Shown here: positions 5,267 to 7,600 of the stretch, one piece after another
How the letters are laid out: the number at the start of each line of letters is the position of its first letter
How positions within the stretch are numbered: position 1 is the stretch's first letter
Source of the DNA: Sulfurimonas sp.
GTDB taxonomy: Bacteria; Campylobacterota; Campylobacteria; Campylobacterales; Sulfurimonadaceae
Assembly (NCBI GenBank): GCA_027066935.1
Contig: JAMOMX010000386.1
Span: 1-7,600 of the forward strand
Direction of reading: 5' to 3'
Length of the DNA stretch: 7,600 bases
Notes under the pieces: generated by a model
The model's input: the letters and a program-made list of their open reading frames with translations, nothing else
The model's database searches: none
What the model was told of the DNA's origin: nothing
Made by a program: the position numbers and the translations under genes

Positions 5267-7600
5267 GTTTGCTAAGAGTGCATAAATTTTTGTGATATTA
5301 TTGCATATATCATTTTTTTTGTCCATCAAAAAGCTATCTCGCACCTTATGTTTAGTTGAATGGATTTTGGCTGTAACTATATTTATATTTAATCTCTCAA
5401 AACAATCCATCATATATGCAAGTAATCCAATTTGATTTTTAGTATTTACACTTATCTCTGCATGGGTTAGTGAATGCTCACAATCTATGCTTATTTCATC
5501 TTTTTTAATCTCTACTTTTTTAATCTCTACTTCTCTATCCATATCAAAAGCTGCATCAATAATATCATAAACTTCTACTAATTCACTTCCATCTACATTT
5601 TGTTTAAACTCTATTTTGAAATATTTTATATCATCAAAAAGTGTAATGATTTCCATACTTCCAACATCTAAGTGGCTAAGTACACCAAGTAAAAACCCAA
5701 GATTTATAGGAACTTTTCTATATATTTCAATACTTAGTGCCTTATCATTGTGTACTGAGTATTGATAATTTTTTGTTTCTTTAGCTTTTAGGGCAATCTT
5801 AATAATATCAATTGGTGTGTGTTTAAAGAAAAATAGATTTGATTCGATGCTTAATAATTTTTTTTGTAACGATTTACTTAGTGTATCAAATGCAAGGTTG
5901 TTTTTAACTCTTTTTTCAATGATTAACCTCTTAGATGCATCAGTGATTCTGTCACTATTTTGAGAAATTTCAAGAGAGGAGTTATACAGATCAAGTAAAA
6001 GTTTAGAGTTAAATGAGTTGTATACATTTCCCCCAACACCACTTATATCTGCGTAAGTTAAAATATACAATAGCTTTAAGTTTTTTTCATCTTTAATCTT
6101 TGACATAAATTTATATAGAGTTTTTTCATTGTGAATATTCTCTTTAAAAGCAACATTACTCATATTTATATGATTTTTTACAAGCAATACAGAGCGTTCA
6201 ATAAGCCCATCATCTAAGTCTAATTTTTTAAGAAAAGGAAGTATAAGTTTTGCTCCAACTTCACTATGGTCTTGTTTACGCCCTTTACCTGTATCATGAA
6301 ATAAAACAACGATTTTTAAGATTAATTTCTCATCATCACTTAACTCATTATATAGATTTTTTATATGTGGCTCTTTAATGTTTTCAAGTGATTCTATACA
6401 TTTTATTGAATGAATATCTACAGGATAATGATGATAACCATCAAATTGTGGCAAGTGTTTAACTTTTCTAAAGTTTGGAAAAAGTTCATGTAAAATACCA
6501 GCATCATAAAATAGTTTCAAAAAACTATAAATATGTTGCTTTTGCAATAATTGTTTTAAAAGTTTATAGGTCTCTTTGCTTAGGGGGTGTGAAACTTTTG
6601 TATATGTAAATTGATTTAAAAATCCAGCATCAAAATGGTAAAACTTATCATCTAAATCGATAAGTATTTTTAAAAGTGCAGATATTGGTAAAGTTTTTAG
6701 ATTGTAAGATGCATAAAGTCTATCATCGAGTTCATAAACACCTTTTTGAATACGATTGTTTCTAAGTCTACTTATGTGAGTTTTCTCTTCTATATATGGG
6801 CGAACCATTTTTTTAACAAATATTTGAGTAAAATTGCTAATTCTCCATTGAGCTGCTAAAACTTTTGAGGCCATTTTTTGGGTGTTTAAAAATCCTAACA
6901 TCTTAGTGACTTGTGGCATATACTCAAGCAAAAGTCTATCTTCTTGTTTGTTAGTTATGATATGAAGCGCACTTCTAACACGGAACAAAAGTTCCAATGC
7001 TATACGATACTCTTTATATTCCTCATCACTAAAAAGGTCACCACTTAAATCTCTTAAAGTAGTTACTCCATAGATAGTTTGTGCTATCCAAAAGATAAGG
7101 TTTGAGTCTCTAAGTCCACCAACACTCTCTTTGATATTTGGCTGCATAGAGGTTGGGTATTTTTTACGTCTTTTTTGTGCTTCTTCAATCTTAGCTAAAA
7201 TAAACTCTTTTTGTTTATAATGCCTAATCCTACTTAGTTGCCTGCCAGTTGAGTGCCAAGTATAATTTGAGCCAATAATAAAGCGAGACTCCATTAAAGC
7301 AGTTCGTATAGTTATATCTTCATTGCTAGCTTTAAAAAGATCTTTAACCTCGTGCACTCTATGTCCAAGTTTAAGTCCAGAATCAAGAGCTAAATAAAAA
7401 AGTTTTTCTATTATCATTTGAGAGTTATAACCATCATTTTTTTCATAAACTATAAGCAAATCTATGTCACTATGGAGACAAAGTTGTTCCCGCCCATAAC
7501 TTCCAAGTGCAACAATGGTTATGGGAATTGAGTTTTTCATGGGAAGATAGTTTCCAAACACTCTTCTTAAAACAGTGTTATACATCAAAGAGATTATGGA
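5255..7600 (-). CDS. glnD: Bifunctional PII uridylyltransferase/uridylyl-removing enzyme GlnD (N-terminus outside window)
   Basis: GlnD senses glutamine and uridylylates or deuridylylates the PII signal protein (GlnB/GlnK), setting nitrogen assimilation. The frame has no stop up to 7600: the codons before the TTG at 7588 read SIIS, so the gene enters from beyond the edge. E. coli GlnD has roughly 60 further residues before the nucleotidyltransferase motif. Counting from that TTG, the motif is ALGSYGRE (27-34) with SDIDLL (40-45), metal ligands D41 and D43. KESVGGLRD (153-161) is the conserved segment following that domain. The HD hydrolase domain has HSI (393-395), LFHDTGKGRKQDHSEVGA (429-446) and NHINMS (472-477). 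Two ACT glutamine-sensing domains close the protein, ACT1 from about 619 to 665 (LGFLLGVLSHL) and ACT2 from about 709 to 760 (QIGLLAYMMDCF). Both catalytic halves look intact, so a bifunctional enzyme is expected. It is translationally linked to glmS. Confidence 0.95.
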   Translation of the reverse strand, partial: SIISLMYNTVLRRVFGNYLPMKNSIPITIVALGSYGREQLCLHSDIDLLIVYEKNDGYNSQMIIEKLFYLALDSGLKLGHRVHEVKDLFKASNEDITIRTALMESRFIIGSNYTWHSTGRQLSRIRHYKQKEFILAKIEEAQKRRKKYPTSMQPNIKESVGGLRDSNLIFWIAQTIYGVTTLRDLSGDLFSDEEYKEYRIALELLFRVRSALHIITNKQEDRLLLEYMPQVTKMLGFLNTQKMASKVLAAQWRISNFTQIFVKKMVRPYIEEKTHISRLRNNRIQKGVYELDDRLYASYNLKTLPISALLKILIDLDDKFYHFDAGFLNQFTYTKVSHPLSKETYKLLKQLLQKQHIYSFLKLFYDAGILHELFPNFRKVKHLPQFDGYHHYPVDIHSIKCIESLENIKEPHIKNLYNELSDDEKLILKIVVLFHDTGKGRKQDHSEVGAKLILPFLKKLDLDDGLIERSVLLVKNHINMSNVAFKENIHNEKTLYKFMSKIKDEKNLKLLYILTYADISGVGGNVYNSFNSKLLLDLYNSSLEISQNSDRITDASKRLIIEKRVKNNLAFDTLSKSLQKKLLSIESNLFFFKHTPIDIIKIALKAKETKNYQYSVHNDKALSIEIYRKVPINLGFLLGVLSHLDVGSMEIITLFDDIKYFKIEFKQNVDGSELVEVYDIIDAAFDMDREVEIKKVEIKKDEISIDCEHSLTHAEISVNTKNQIGLLAYMMDCFERLNINIVTAKIHSTKHKVRDSFLMDKKNDICNNITKIYALLANGDN
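5501..5530. repeat. In-frame 15-bp tandem duplication inside glnD
   Basis: Two perfect adjacent copies of a 15-base unit (5501-5515 and 5516-5530) encode VEIKK twice (residues 687-691 and 692-696, counted from the TTG at 7588). They lie in the linker between the two ACT domains. The unit is five codons long and keeps the frame. It includes a six-base A run on the coding strand, so slippage is a likely origin. Confidence 0.8.

Noticed and set aside
7586..7588. TTG at 7588 as the true glnD start
   Set aside because: The frame stays open to 7600, and about 60 residues normally found ahead of the nucleotidyltransferase motif are missing. The gene almost certainly begins outside the window.

Overview
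The window is about one-third G+C. It carries four long genes and one gene tail with the look of a free-living, sulfur- or hydrogen-oxidising member of the Campylobacterota (Sulfurimonas/Sulfuricurvum type). This is inferred from base composition, protein style, a multidomain diguanylate cyclase with a periplasmic haem c motif, and the presence of GlnD. I cannot fix the genus without a search.

Layout, plus strand: positions 1-158 are the last 51 codons of thiC, recognised by its CX2CX4C iron-sulfur motif. A 163-bp gap follows. It holds a pair of inverted hairpins (163-238), a perfect 12-bp dyad (257-283) and a possible -10 box. Next is mrp/apbC (322-1428), a P-loop iron-sulfur carrier ATPase that lacks the usual CXXC. 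A strong bidirectional hairpin (1449-1475) separates it from the convergent minus-strand genes.

Layout, minus strand, in transcription order: glnD, open at the right window edge and ending at 5255; glmS (5255-3441), whose ATG overlaps the glnD stop as TAATG; a 76-bp A+T-rich gap with a dyad; and a membrane-bound diguanylate cyclase (3364-1490) with a periplasmic CXXCH sensor, HAMP, a cysteine-rich GAF-like region and GGEEF.

How they fit together: ThiC is an iron-sulfur radical-SAM enzyme, and ApbC/Mrp was named for a thiamine-pyrimidine phenotype in Salmonella, so thiC and mrp make a sensible functional pair. GlnD reads cellular glutamine and modifies PII, while GlmS spends glutamine on amino sugars for the cell wall. 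Their overlapping start and stop suggest coupled expression. The cyclase probably links a redox or gas signal in the periplasm to c-di-GMP. The window is mostly conserved chromosomal housekeeping. I see no mobile genes, CRISPR array, tRNA or rRNA. The features most worth a second look are the compensated hairpin pair, the cysteine-poor Mrp beside thiC, and the doubly cysteine-equipped cyclase.
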